This document shows positions 7,924 through 16,309 of a stretch of DNA of 64,000 bases, one piece after another. The stretch comes from Actinobacteria bacterium IMCC19121. GTDB lineage: Bacteria; Actinomycetota; Actinomycetes; Nanopelagicales; Nanopelagicaceae. Location: contig CP015605.1 of NCBI GenBank assembly GCA_002284895.1, forward strand, positions 1,240,001-1,304,000, in the 5' to 3' direction. The notes under the pieces were generated by a model. It saw nothing but the letters and a program-made list of their open reading frames with translations. It did not search any database and was not told where the DNA came from. Position 1 is the first letter of the stretch, and every line of letters starts with the position of its first letter. A program made the translations under genes and the position numbers.

Positions 7924-9486
7924 ATGAGCACGCTTTATACAAACGCGCGCTTTTGGTCTTCTGGCAAAGAAATCTTTCATGACTTGCTCGTCAAAGATTC
8001 ACTCATCCTTGCCGTAGGTGAAGAAGTTAAGAATTTCACTGCTGAGAAAACAATAGATTTAGATGATGCCTTTGTCATCCCAGCATTTCTAGATGGCCAT
8101 GCCCATCCAATTTTTGCAGGTCGCGAGGCTGCTGGCCCAAAAATTAATGGCATCACTAGCATTGAAGAAATCAAAACCCAAGTGAAAGCTTTTGCAGATG
8201 CAAACCCTTCCATAACATGGATTATTGGCGGTGCTTATGAAGCTGCAATCATTGAAGGTGGAGATTTTGATGCAAAGTGGCTTGATGAAGTAGTAAGTGA
8301 TCGCCCAGTTGTCTTACACGCCGTTGATCACCACACCATCTGGGTTAATTCCAAAGCACTTGAATTAGCTGGGATCACTAGTGCAACGAAGGATCCCCAA
8401 GGTGGCACTATCGCCCGTAATTTAGATGGCAGTGCAAAAGGAACCTTGCGCGAGCCATCTGCTATGGCCTTAGTTCTAGATCACGCTCCTGCCAACACCC
8501 TTGAAAGTGATATTGCTGCAATCAAGTATGCCTGCAAGGAATACAGAAAAGTCGGTGTTATTGCAGCAATTGATTCTTGGTGTGAGAAAGATATGGCGCG
8601 GGCATATATCGCTGCTGCACAATCCAATGAGTTAACAATTGCTTTCAATCTCTCGCTACTTGCTACTCCCGCCACGTGGTCTGGCGACATTGATGATTTC
8701 AATGAAATTCGCCAACAGTGTCTAGAACTAGATAATCCATCACACCTACAAGCCAATAGCATCAAGTTTCTACTCGATGGCGCCTTATCTGCAGGAACTG
8801 CGCATTTAATGCAGCCATATGTGGATGATCCAACCTCACATGGAATTGCCATTTGGAGCGATGAAGAACTTCTCAATGCCCTTGTTGCATACGATGCGTT
8901 GCAATACCAAGTTCATTTACATGCCATTGGAGATGCTGCTGTGAAGCAGGCATTAGATGCGCTAGAAGCCATGCAAAGCATCAATCCCACATGGGATCGG
9001 CGCCCAGTAATTGTTCATGCTCAATTAATTCGCGATGAAGATCTACCCCGCTTTGCTCGACTTGGAGTTATTGCAAATATTCAACCGCTCTGGTGCTACT
9101 TAGATCCCATGAACAAAGAACTCATAGCACCGCGAATTGGTAATGCGCGAAACAACCAGCAGTACCGTCTTCGCTCAATGCTAAAAGCAGGTGCCATGAT
9201 CGCTTTTGGTAGTGATTGGCCAGTAACAAGTCATGTGCCAATGCAAGCAATAGATGTTCCAGTTACTCGTTCAAACCCTGCCGATGGTGTTACCCAAGCT
9301 TGGGTAATTGAGGAAGCGCTCACAATGGATGAATCGCTCACCTTCTATACAAAAAACGCTGCTTATCAACTCTTTCGTGAAAATGAGTTTGGAACACTAG
9401 AGGTTGGCATGAGAGCGGCGTTCCTAATTATGGATTCAGATCCTGCTCAAAACCTCGCAGCAAAGATTGTTGAACTAATTTCCTAA
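7924..9486 (+). CDS. Amidohydrolase family 3 protein (YtcJ-like)
   Basis: A 520-residue metal-dependent hydrolase of the amidohydrolase superfamily, closest in layout to the YtcJ/amidohydrolase-3 group. Seen in the sequence are GHAHP after the first beta domain (metal-binding HxH), a VHLHAIGDAA strand, a VHAQLI strand, and FGSDWPV near the C-terminus, which holds the final Asp. The substrate cannot be told; members act on amides or formylated compounds. It follows the RAM protein by 13 bases with no clear ribosome-binding site, so coupling is likely. Its 3' end overlaps the convergent ddl by 12 bases. Confidence 0.82.
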   Translation: MSTLYTNARFWSSGKEIFHDLLVKDSLILAVGEEVKNFTAEKTIDLDDAFVIPAFLDGHAHPIFAGREAAGPKINGITSIEEIKTQVKAFADANPSITWIIGGAYEAAIIEGGDFDAKWLDEVVSDRPVVLHAVDHHTIWVNSKALELAGITSATKDPQGGTIARNLDGSAKGTLREPSAMALVLDHAPANTLESDIAAIKYACKEYRKVGVIAAIDSWCEKDMARAYIAAAQSNELTIAFNLSLLATPATWSGDIDDFNEIRQQCLELDNPSHLQANSIKFLLDGALSAGTAHLMQPYVDDPTSHGIAIWSDEELLNALVAYDALQYQVHLHAIGDAAVKQALDALEAMQSINPTWDRRPVIVHAQLIRDEDLPRFARLGVIANIQPLWCYLDPMNKELIAPRIGNARNNQQYRLRSMLKAGAMIAFGSDWPVTSHVPMQAIDVPVTRSNPADGVTQAWVIEEALTMDESLTFYTKNAAYQLFRENEFGTLEVGMRAAFLIMDSDPAQNLAAKIVELIS

Positions 9487-10524
9487 AACTCCATTTGTGC
9501 GAAGCAAAGCCGTTTCAATCAAAGCTGTAATAACACTCGTGTAGTCAACCCCACTTGCAGCCCACAGCTTTGGATACATAGATGTTCCCGTGAAGCCTGG
9601 CATCGTGTTTATTTCATTAATAATGATTTCGCCCTTATCGGTATAGAAGAAATCACATCGAGCAAGTCCGCTACACCCCAGCGCCTTAAATGCCTGCACA
9701 GCTTTTTCGCGAATTTCCTCAGCAGCTTTTGCTGGAATATCAGCAGGAATTTTTACAGTCGTTGCTCCATCTAAGTACTTGGCTTCAAAGTCATAAAACT
9801 CAAACTTGCTATCAATAACAATCTCACCAACTACTGATGCTTTTGCCACACCTTGAGATTCAAGTACTGCGCACTCAATCTCGCGGCCTGCCACTGCCTG
9901 CTCGATCATCACTTTGTGGTCATAGAGAAATGCATCTTTGAGCGCAGTGTTGAGCGCATCTACTGATTTAACTTTGTGTGTGCCACGACTTGAGCCACCT
10001 CTAGCTGGCTTAACAAAGACTGGATATGCCAAATCATCAATTGATACTTGCTTGTCTTTGCTCGTTACAACAATTCCATCAGCGACCTTCATGCCAGCTG
10101 CAGCAAAAATTGGCTTGGCAAAAGACTTATCCATCGCTACTGCTGATGCTAAAACTCCGCTGCCAACATAAGCAAGGTTGGCGATTTCAAGCAGCCCTTG
10201 AATTGTTCCGTCTTCTCCATAAGGCCCATGCAGCACTGGAAACACAACATCAATCTTTAGGGCTTTACCTGCAGCCGAAAAACCATGAACATCAGCCACA
10301 ACTGCCGGTGCAGCTTCATCAACAGTCGGAAGCTTTCCATTCACGATTTCTAGCGGATAGTCATTAGGCAACAAAACCCAATTGCCCGCTTTTGTGATTC
10401 CAATAAGGATTGCGTTGTATTTACTCGAATCTAAACCTTTAAGAACTCCCCCGGCAGAAACGCAGGAGATCTCATGTTCACTGCTGATTCCACCGCAAAT
10501 TACGGCGACATTTAATTTACTCAT
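9475..10524 (-). CDS. ddl: D-alanine--D-alanine ligase
   Basis: An ATP-grasp enzyme making D-Ala-D-Ala for peptidoglycan. It has an N-terminal VICGGISSEHEIS loop, FPVLHGPYGEDG, VKPARGGSSRGTH in the ATP-grasp part, and the C-terminal metal-binding line INEINTMPGFT. Length 349, normal. The ATG overlaps the gpsA stop (ATGA), so plsC-gpsA-ddl read as one operon. This cluster near thiL and rpmB is conserved in actinobacteria. Confidence 0.95.
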   Translation of the reverse strand: MSKLNVAVICGGISSEHEISCVSAGGVLKGLDSSKYNAILIGITKAGNWVLLPNDYPLEIVNGKLPTVDEAAPAVVADVHGFSAAGKALKIDVVFPVLHGPYGEDGTIQGLLEIANLAYVGSGVLASAVAMDKSFAKPIFAAAGMKVADGIVVTSKDKQVSIDDLAYPVFVKPARGGSSRGTHKVKSVDALNTALKDAFLYDHKVMIEQAVAGREIECAVLESQGVAKASVVGEIVIDSKFEFYDFEAKYLDGATTVKIPADIPAKAAEEIREKAVQAFKALGCSGLARCDFFYTDKGEIIINEINTMPGFTGTSMYPKLWAASGVDYTSVITALIETALLRTNGVLGN

Positions 10525-11522
10525 CGGATGAAGTTTTCGGCTCTAGTTGTAATTTCCATGAGGCGATCCAGAGCATCAGATGGTGAAATCGTGCCGGCAA
10601 CAACATCGGCCACCGCTTCAATAACTGGCACTTCAACTCCTACTCGGTGAGCAATCTCAAGAACTGCATTGGAGGAGGCTACCCCCTCCACGGTCTTTGC
10701 CACATGTTCACGCGCAGTTGCCATTGAACCTGAGCGCCCCAGCACTTCGCCAAAGGTGCGATTGCGAGATAGCGGTGAACCGCAACTTGCCACCAGATCG
10801 CCCATTCCCGCTAATCCGGCAGCACTGAGCGGATCTGCCCCATGGGCAGCACACAGCCGCGCAACTTCATTTAAACCTCTAGTAATAAGCATGGCCTGTG
10901 TGTTTTCGCCAAATCCCATTCCAATTGAAATTCCAACGGCAAGTGCAATAACAGATTTGATAGCACCTGCTAATTCGCAACCCAACACATCGGTCGATGT
11001 GTAAACGCGGTAGTAGGGCGTTGCAAATAGTTTTTGCACTTTCTCAGCTAAGAGCATTGTTGGTGCTGCCGCAACTGCCCCCGCAGGCTGACGCAGAATT
11101 AACTCATTAGCAAGATTCGGACCTGTAATAAGTGAAAAGTTTTCAGTCTGCGTCTGTTCCTGAAGAACTTGTGTCATGCGAGAAAGAGTGCTGACTTCAA
11201 TGCCTTTAAGGGTGCTGACATAGGTCGCATCAGGCTGGACTAGCTTTGTCCAACTCTTGAGGTTTTCTCTCAAAGTTTGGGCTGGTACGGCCAAAATATA
11301 GATATTCGAATATCCAAAAGCCTGACTTAAATCTGTTGTGGCTTGAATCCCCAGTGGCAAGATATTGGAATCTAAATACTTTGAATTTGTGTGCTGAGAG
11401 TTAATTTCATTAACAACGCTTTCATTGCGTCCCCACATCAGAACATGATTACCTGCATCAGATAAAACCTGGGCCATCGTGCTGCCCCAAGCACCAGTAC
11501 CAAGGACGGTTACTTTGCTCAT
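10521..11522 (-). CDS. gpsA: NAD(P)-dependent glycerol-3-phosphate dehydrogenase
   Basis: Makes sn-glycerol-3-phosphate from dihydroxyacetone phosphate, the backbone of phospholipids. The N-terminal Rossmann motif GTGAWGST is followed by GPNLANE and ELAGAIKSVIALAVG, with the catalytic Lys in the second, and GLAGMGDLVASC. Length 333. It overlaps plsC at its start and ddl at its end by 4 bases each. With PlsC directly upstream in the operon, substrate supply and second acylation of glycerolipids are co-expressed. Confidence 0.95.
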   Translation of the reverse strand: MSKVTVLGTGAWGSTMAQVLSDAGNHVLMWGRNESVVNEINSQHTNSKYLDSNILPLGIQATTDLSQAFGYSNIYILAVPAQTLRENLKSWTKLVQPDATYVSTLKGIEVSTLSRMTQVLQEQTQTENFSLITGPNLANELILRQPAGAVAAAPTMLLAEKVQKLFATPYYRVYTSTDVLGCELAGAIKSVIALAVGISIGMGFGENTQAMLITRGLNEVARLCAAHGADPLSAAGLAGMGDLVASCGSPLSRNRTFGEVLGRSGSMATAREHVAKTVEGVASSNAVLEIAHRVGVEVPVIEAVADVVAGTISPSDALDRLMEITTRAENFIR

Positions 11523-12295
11523 CGCTTCTTTTTAAAGTTTCCTGTTCGAGGCAAATCAGAGTTGTGTGGATCAAAGATGTCAACTGGGCGTTTCTCACCG
11601 CGCAGCTCTTCTAGTAGATCAGTTATTGCCCTCATTACAAATGCTGTGGCTTCAGTCAGTGCAGCTGGGTCGCTTTCTTTGCCATACCAGGGCGATAAAT
11701 CTAAAGGCTTTCCCGCCAATATCTTGATGGGGGTGCGAGGAAATAGCTTTACTTTCTTTTCATAGGTGGGCATCACAATCTGTGAACCCCACTGAGCAAT
11801 TGGAATAACTGGGGAATGGGTCATAATCGCAAGACGAGCAAGACCAGTCTTAGCAACCATTGGCCAACCGTTGGGATCGCGGGTAAGTGTGCCTTCTGGA
11901 TAAACTCCTAAACAGTGGCCAGATTCCAAAAGCTTCAACGCATGCTCAAGGGCTTTAGCAGCATCTTTTCCTTCTCTAGCAACTGGAACTTGACCAGCAG
12001 CTAGCAAGATTTTTCCAATCACTGGAACTTTAAAGACGCCTTCTTTGCCGATATAGCGAGGTGCACGGCCGCTTCTAAAAAGAAAATGTGTAAAGAACAA
12101 GACATCTAAATATGAAACGTGGTTGCTGGCAACAATCACGCGACCAGTCTGGGGAATATTTTCTGCCCCGCGCCAATTTTTTTTGCCTACAAGATTTAAA
12201 ATAGGAATGGCAATCTTTGTGCAGATCTTAAAAGTAAGATTTGTTCCAAGGGGCTTTCCTTGAGGCGGTGCGTAAGAAACCTTGTATTCCGCCAT
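11519..12295 (-). CDS. plsC: 1-acyl-sn-glycerol-3-phosphate acyltransferase
   Basis: Second acyltransferase of phosphatidic acid synthesis, at the inner face of the membrane. The catalytic H(x4)D is in NHVSYLD and the phosphate-binding line is YPEGTLTRD; AKTGLARLA and VIPIAQWG follow as usual. Length 258. No ribosome-binding site is visible; TAGTAT lies 7 bases before the ATG, suggesting a leaderless transcript. The C-terminal tail is basic (FKKKR). First gene of plsC-gpsA-ddl. Confidence 0.92.
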   Translation of the reverse strand: MAEYKVSYAPPQGKPLGTNLTFKICTKIAIPILNLVGKKNWRGAENIPQTGRVIVASNHVSYLDVLFFTHFLFRSGRAPRYIGKEGVFKVPVIGKILLAAGQVPVAREGKDAAKALEHALKLLESGHCLGVYPEGTLTRDPNGWPMVAKTGLARLAIMTHSPVIPIAQWGSQIVMPTYEKKVKLFPRTPIKILAGKPLDLSPWYGKESDPAALTEATAFVMRAITDLLEELRGEKRPVDIFDPHNSDLPRTGNFKKKR

Positions 12296-12302
12296 GTGGG
12301 TA

Positions 12303-12308
12303 ATACTA
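12303..12308 (-). promoter_or_regulatory. Probable -10 box for a leaderless plsC transcript
   Basis: TAGTAT on the minus strand ends 7 bases before the plsC ATG, and there is no Shine-Dalgarno sequence between. The spacing places transcription start at or next to the A of the ATG. No good -35 box was found. Confidence 0.45.
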
Positions 12309-12321
12309 ACGAATTGGCATA

Positions 12322-12352
12322 AGAAAACGGGGCCGGCGTGAGCCGACCCCGT
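12322..12352 (-). terminator. Intrinsic terminator of the HU gene
   Basis: On the minus strand ACGGGGTCGGC and GCCGGCCCCGT form an 11-bp stem with one T-G pair around a TCAC loop, followed by TTTTCTT. It lies 19 bases after the HU stop codon, between HU and plsC. A stem this strong suits a highly expressed gene. Confidence 0.88.
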
Positions 12353-12371
12353 TAACTAATAACTAAGCGAA

Positions 12372-12824
12372 TTACTTCTTCTTAGCCTTCTTTGCTGGCT
12401 TGCGCTTTGCAGGAGCCTTCTTGGCAACCTTCTTCTTAGCTGCAACCTTCTTCTTAGCTGCTGGCTTCTTCTTAGCAGCCTTCTTTGCAACTGGCTTTGC
12501 CTTAGCAACTGGCTTTGGTTCTGGCTTTGGAGCAGGTCCTAGCTTGCGCTCACCTGAGATGACATCCTTCAAACCCTTTGCAGGCAAGAAGCGAGCCTTC
12601 TTTGAAGCCTTGATCTTGATTGTTTCGCCAGTGAATGGGTTACGTCCCATGCGAGCCTTGCGATCAACCTTCTTGAACTTACCGAAATCGTTGATCATTA
12701 CGTCTTCACCCTTTGAAAGGTTGCGAACGATAGTGTCAAAAACGATATCTACAGCGTGTGCTGCTTCCTTCTTGCTGTCGTTGAAATGTGGTGCCAACGC
12801 CGCAATGAATTGGGCCTTATTCAT
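12372..12824 (-). CDS. hup: HU-family histone-like DNA-binding protein with Lys/Ala-rich tail
   Basis: About 90 residues form the standard HU fold (MNKAQFIAALAPHF start, then MINDFGKFKKVDRKARMGRNPFTGE, the DNA-bending arm). A further 50-odd residues are almost only Lys, Ala and Pro (repeats such as AAKKKVAAKKK), the histone-H1-like tail typical of actinobacterial HupB. The ATG at 12824 has AAGGGG upstream; the longer frame to 12875 is unsupported. The single gene has its own structured leader and strong terminator. HU next to leuCD is a conserved actinobacterial arrangement. Confidence 0.95.
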   Translation of the reverse strand: MNKAQFIAALAPHFNDSKKEAAHAVDIVFDTIVRNLSKGEDVMINDFGKFKKVDRKARMGRNPFTGETIKIKASKKARFLPAKGLKDVISGERKLGPAPKPEPKPVAKAKPVAKKAAKKKPAAKKKVAAKKKVAKKAPAKRKPAKKAKKK

Positions 12825-12837
12825 TGAAATCCCCTTA

Positions 12838-12889
12838 TTACGCGTAAATGTTAAGCAATTGCTTAACGTGTTCATAAACTTACGCGTAT
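12838..12889 (-). promoter_or_regulatory. HU leader: TTACGCGTA repeat pair around an 18-bp palindrome
   Basis: TTACGCGTAA (12838-12847) and TTACGCGTAT (12880-12889) lie 42 bp apart centre to centre, close to four helical turns. Between them is a perfect palindrome, GTTAAGCAA plus its complement (12850-12867). In RNA the outer copies can pair for 9 bp around the inner 9-bp hairpin, ending just before the AAGGGG ribosome-binding site. TATATA directly upstream on the minus strand could be the -10 box. It could be a protein operator, an RNA switch, or both. Confidence 0.5.
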
Positions 12890-12974
12890 ATATAGGGTGA
12901 TTAGGCTATTCATGCAGGTGTGTCGCGAATTAATTTTTTAATGAAATTACGAAAAATCGCTGTTTTTATGCGTA

Positions 12975-13004
12975 GAAAACCCTCAATTCCAAGTTGAGAG
13001 TTTT
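12975..13004 (-). terminator. Probable terminator of leuCD
   Basis: Minus strand AACTCTCAA pairs with TTGAGGGTT (9 bp, one U-G) around a 7-base loop, followed by a short T-run. The plus-strand copy also ends in TTTT, so it may work both ways. About 60 bases after the leuD stop. A second hairpin at 13026-13046 (8-bp perfect stem) lies between and has T-run only on the plus strand. Confidence 0.55.
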
Positions 13005-13061
13005 ACATCATCACGCTCACCCCTACGTAAATCTCAGTGATTTACGCTTGTTTTTCCGCGA

Positions 13062-13661
13062 TTATCCGCGAATTGGAAGTGTTGCTGGCTTCAGGGTTGT
13101 TCGAGATTTCTCAAAAGAGTCAATGGAATCAGCGTTTTTAAAGGTCAAGCCAATGTCATCTAGACCCTCCATTAAACGCCAGCGGGTGTAGTCATCGATT
13201 GCAAAAGGCAAAACAACGTTGTTATAGCTCACTGTGCGAGTTTCAAGGTCGACGCTGACAGACGTGGCTGGATTAGCCTCAATTGCCGCCCAGAGCGCCT
13301 CTACATCGCTTTGTTCGATGATGACAGTGAGCAGGCCACCTTTGAGTGAGTTACCGCGAAAGATGTCAGCAAAGCGGCTAGAGATAACAGCTTTAAAGCC
13401 ATAGTTCTGTAGCGCCCACACTGCGTGTTCGCGAGATGAACCAGTACCAAAATCAACTCCTGCCACAAGAATTGTGCCAGCCTTGTATTCGGCCTTATTT
13501 AAAACAAACTGCGGATCATTGCGCCAAGCAGAAAAAAGTCCATCCTCAAAGCCGCTGCGTGTAACGCGCTTTAAATAGACAGCCGGGATGATTTGATCTG
13601 TATCAACATTGCTACGACGCAGTGGAACTGCGGTGCCAGTGTGCTTAATGAATTTTTCCAT
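13062..13661 (-). CDS. leuD: 3-isopropylmalate dehydratase small subunit
   Basis: Swivel-domain subunit of isopropylmalate isomerase in leucine synthesis. Seen are [17 protein letters not shown] near the start, [13 protein letters not shown] (substrate-binding loop) and the C-terminal [19 protein letters not shown]. Length 199. It follows leuC by 12 bases with a GGAGCAAACACC spacer and forms a two-gene operon with it. leuA and leuB are not in the window. Confidence 0.96.
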   Translation of the reverse strand: MEKFIKHTGTAVPLRRSNVDTDQIIPAVYLKRVTRSGFEDGLFSAWRNDPQFVLNKAEYKAGTILVAGVDFGTGSSREHAVWALQNYGFKAVISSRFADIFRGNSLKGGLLTVIIEQSDVEALWAAIEANPATSVSVDLETRTVSYNNVVLPFAIDDYTRWRLMEGLDDIGLTFKNADSIDSFEKSRTTLKPATLPIRG

Positions 13662-13673
13662 GGTGTTTGCTCC

Positions 13674-15065
13674 TTACAGATCCGCAGGTGATGAGAGAGT
13701 GCCACGCAGGGCCGTTGCTGCCGCTACTAGTGGACTGACTAAGTGAGTACGTCCGCCCTTACCTTGGCGGCCTTCAAAGTTTCTATTAGATGTTGAGGCA
13801 GAGCGCTCTCCCACTGCTAATTGATCTGGGTTCATACCCAAGCACATCGAGCATCCGGCGTTTCGCCATTCAGCTCCGGCATCAATAAAGACTTTATCCA
13901 AACCTTCTGCTTCCGCTTCTAGTCGCACACGGGCAGAACCAGGAACAACCAACATACGAAGAGTTGATGCAATCTTCTTACCCTTCACAACTTCTGCAGC
14001 TGCTCGTAGATCTTCGATTCGACCGTTGGTGCATGAGCCCAAGAAAACAGTGTCAATGGCTATCTTTTTAAGAGGTGTTCCAGCCTCTAGACCCATATAA
14101 ACAAGTGCGCGCTCTGCTGCCCCACGTGCTTCTGGATCTGTAATATCTGCTGGGTTTGGAACATTTGAACTCAGCGATGCACCTTGGCCTGGGTTAGTTC
14201 CCCAAGTAACAAATGGTTCTAGGTCATCAGCGTTCAGATTTACTTCAACATCAAATTGTGCATCGCTATCTGTATAGAGCGTGCTCCAGTATTTCACCGC
14301 AGCATCAAAATCCTCTGGTGCATGGGGCTTGCCCTTTATGTAATCAAATGTAGTTTGATCAGGTGCAATCAGACCTGCGCGAGCGCCAGCCTCAATAGAC
14401 ATGTTGCACACCGTCATCCGAGATTCCATAGACAGCGCACGGATTGCAGAGCCGCGGTATTCAATGACATAGCCCTGGCCTCCGCCAGTACCGATCTTTG
14501 CAATGATTGCCAAGATAATATCTTTTGATGTAACACCAGTCTTGAGGCTTCCCTCAACATTTATCGCCATGGTCTTTGGACGAGCTAGCGGCAAAGTCTG
14601 TGTTGCTAATACGTGTTCAACTTCAGAGGTTCCAATACCAAAAGCCAGAGCGCCAAATGCGCCGTGGGTAGATGTGTGTGAATCTCCGCAAACAATTGTC
14701 ATGCCCGGTTGTGTCAGACCCAGCTGTGGACCAACTACGTGCACAACGCCTTGGTCTTTATCGCCTAGCGAATGAATGCGAACGCCGAATTCGGCGCAAT
14801 TTGCGCGAAGTGTGTCCACCTGCAGCTTTGAAACAGGATCTGCAATTGGCTTATCAATGTTAAGCGTTGGAACGTTGTGATCTTCTGTAGCAATCGTGAG
14901 TTCAGGGCGACGCACTGTGCGTCCAGCAAGGCGCAGACCATCAAAGGCCTGTGGGCTAGTTACTTCATGGATCAGATGAAGATCGATATACAAAAGATCT
15001 GGTTCACCATCGGCGGCGCGAACAATGTGTTCTGCCCAAATCTTTTCAGCTAGCGTTTTACCCAT
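13674..15065 (-). CDS. leuC: 3-isopropylmalate dehydratase large subunit
   Basis: Aconitase-family subunit holding the 4Fe-4S cluster that isomerises 2- to 3-isopropylmalate. Motifs in order: [31 protein letters not shown] (first cluster Cys) and [11 protein letters not shown] (the other two). Length 463, normal. The gene is divergent from the IclR regulator with only 58 bases between starts, the standard context for NdgR/LtbR control of leuCD. Confidence 0.96.
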   Translation of the reverse strand: MGKTLAEKIWAEHIVRAADGEPDLLYIDLHLIHEVTSPQAFDGLRLAGRTVRRPELTIATEDHNVPTLNIDKPIADPVSKLQVDTLRANCAEFGVRIHSLGDKDQGVVHVVGPQLGLTQPGMTIVCGDSHTSTHGAFGALAFGIGTSEVEHVLATQTLPLARPKTMAINVEGSLKTGVTSKDIILAIIAKIGTGGGQGYVIEYRGSAIRALSMESRMTVCNMSIEAGARAGLIAPDQTTFDYIKGKPHAPEDFDAAVKYWSTLYTDSDAQFDVEVNLNADDLEPFVTWGTNPGQGASLSSNVPNPADITDPEARGAAERALVYMGLEAGTPLKKIAIDTVFLGSCTNGRIEDLRAAAEVVKGKKIASTLRMLVVPGSARVRLEAEAEGLDKVFIDAGAEWRNAGCSMCLGMNPDQLAVGERSASTSNRNFEGRQGKGGRTHLVSPLVAAATALRGTLSSPADL

Positions 15066-15087
15066 CTGCTTGTCCTTACTCCTTCAT

Positions 15088-15122
15088 TTGCCATATCACA
15101 TAGTGGGATGTTAATATCACCC
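15088..15122 (+). promoter_or_regulatory. iclR promoter with overlapping dyad operator
   Basis: TTGCCA (15088-15093), an 18-base spacer and TAATAT (15112-15117) form a good sigma-70-type promoter whose start would fall on or next to the ATG at 15124, giving a leaderless mRNA. An imperfect 20-bp dyad (15103-15122, 14 of 20 positions symmetric) overlaps the -10 box. This is where an IclR-type dimer could repress its own gene and control the divergent leuCD. Confidence 0.6.
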
Positions 15123-15123
15123 T

Positions 15124-15840
15124 ATGAGCAGAAAGAATAGCGGAGTTGGCGTATTAGATAAAGCCGCATCGATTTTAAATACCTTAGAAGCTGGCCCGCA
15201 TTCATTAGCAGAACTCGTTGCCGCCACAGGAATTGCCCGTCCAACAGCCCACCGCTTAGCTGTGGCACTTGAATTTCATCGCTACGTCGCCCGTGACCTC
15301 TCTGGTCGCTTTGTATTAGGCCCACGCGCGGCTGAACTTGGCGCAGCAGCAGGAGAAGATCGATTACTAGCCGCTGCTGCCCCAGCACTTGCTGCGCTGC
15401 GTGATGCAACAGGTGAGAGCGCCCAACTCTATAAGCGACAAGGTGATCAAAGAATTTGTGTGGCAGTTGCAGAGCGTTTATCAGGTCTTCGTGACTCTGT
15501 TCCCGTTGGCGCAGCGCTCACTATGCAGGCAGGTTCTGCTGCGCAGATTTTGCTGGCTTGGGAAGATAGCGAAAAGATTCATCGCGGTGTTGCAAATGCC
15601 AGATTTACTGCCGCACAACTTGCTGCAGATCGTCGTCGCGGTTGGGCGCAATCTGTAGGAGAGCGCGAAGCTGGAGTTACTTCTGTTTCTGCCCCAGTTC
15701 GCGGTCCTAATGGAAAAGTTATTGCAGCGGTGAGTATCAGTGGACCAATTGAGCGTTTAGGTCGACAGCCTGGCCGCGTTCATGCCGCAGCCGTTGTTGC
15801 TACAGCTGCTCGCCTGAGTGAATATCTAGCTCGCGAATAA
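15124..15840 (+). CDS. ndgR: IclR-family regulator, NdgR/LtbR type
   Basis: N-terminal winged helix-turn-helix (about residues 8-65, with LAELVAATGIARPTAHRLAVAL as the recognition region) and a C-terminal IclR sensor domain with GERE and ITSVSAPVRGPNGKVIAAVSISGP lines. Length 238. Divergence from leuCD is the hallmark of the actinobacterial leucine/amino acid regulator called NdgR or LtbR. No ribosome-binding site; the promoter suggests a leaderless transcript. Its 3' end overlaps recX tail to tail by 41 bases. Confidence 0.88.
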   Translation: MSRKNSGVGVLDKAASILNTLEAGPHSLAELVAATGIARPTAHRLAVALEFHRYVARDLSGRFVLGPRAAELGAAAGEDRLLAAAAPALAALRDATGESAQLYKRQGDQRICVAVAERLSGLRDSVPVGAALTMQAGSAAQILLAWEDSEKIHRGVANARFTAAQLAADRRRGWAQSVGEREAGVTSVSAPVRGPNGKVIAAVSISGPIERLGRQPGRVHAAAVVATAARLSEYLARE

Positions 15841-16309
15841 CACGACCAATAACACCAAAGCCAAAACCTTTGCGCTGTAGCAAGGATTGAATTCTACGAA
15901 TCTGAACTTCTGGTTCCATCCGAGACATTGTTGAATACTTTTTCATCGCCAAAGAAAAAGCTGTCCGGTATTCAGATTCATCATCAATCTCATCTAGGGC
16001 CTCATCGATCGAGCTTTGATCTACTCCCCTGGTGCGAAGCTCTCCTGCAATGATTCGCTTTGAGAGTTTTTTGGCGTTATGACGAGATTGAGTCCATGCT
16101 TTTGCAAACTCAGCATCATTGATTAAACCGTTTTCGGTTAATCTATAAATGGTTGCGTTAGCAACATCATCCTCAACGCCACGCTTTTTAAGGTGAGCCA
16201 AGAGCTCACCCTTACTCTTGGCCCGCGCAACCAAAGCATTTTGTGCAATGGCATATGCGATTGAGTAAGGGTCAGCCTCTTGGTCAACCTTTGCAAATTG
16301 CAGGCTAAT
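15800..16309 (-). CDS. recX: RecA regulatory protein RecX, probable AUU start
   Basis: RecX binds RecA filaments and limits their activity. The three-helix repeats are visible (GELLAHLKKRGV, then IIAGELRTRGVDQSSIDEAL, then IQSLLQRKGFGFGVIGRVI). The only ordinary start in frame is TTG at 16234, but it cuts into the first helix; coding-like sequence (EADPYSIAYAIAQNAL) runs on upstream. The frame opens after a TGA at 16316-16318, and an ATT at 16309 overlaps the recA stop as TAATT, with GAGG ten bases upstream. I take this ATT as the start (169 residues); the TTG gives 144. Confidence 0.8.
   Translation of the reverse strand: MSLQFAKVDQEADPYSIAYAIAQNALVARAKSKGELLAHLKKRGVEDDVANATIYRLTENGLINDAEFAKAWTQSRHNAKKLSKRIIAGELRTRGVDQSSIDEALDEIDDESEYRTAFSLAMKKYSTMSRMEPEVQIRRIQSLLQRKGFGFGVIGRVIRELDIHSGEQL

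Noticed and set aside
12375-12900. Long plus-strand open frame antisense to HU
   Set aside because: It is the mirror of the Lys/Ala-rich HU tail; composition explains it and there is no family match.
13026-13046. Strong hairpin with plus-strand T-run as terminator
   Set aside because: No plus-strand gene ends here; the T-run is on the wrong side for leuD, so it is noted only within the leuCD terminator entry.
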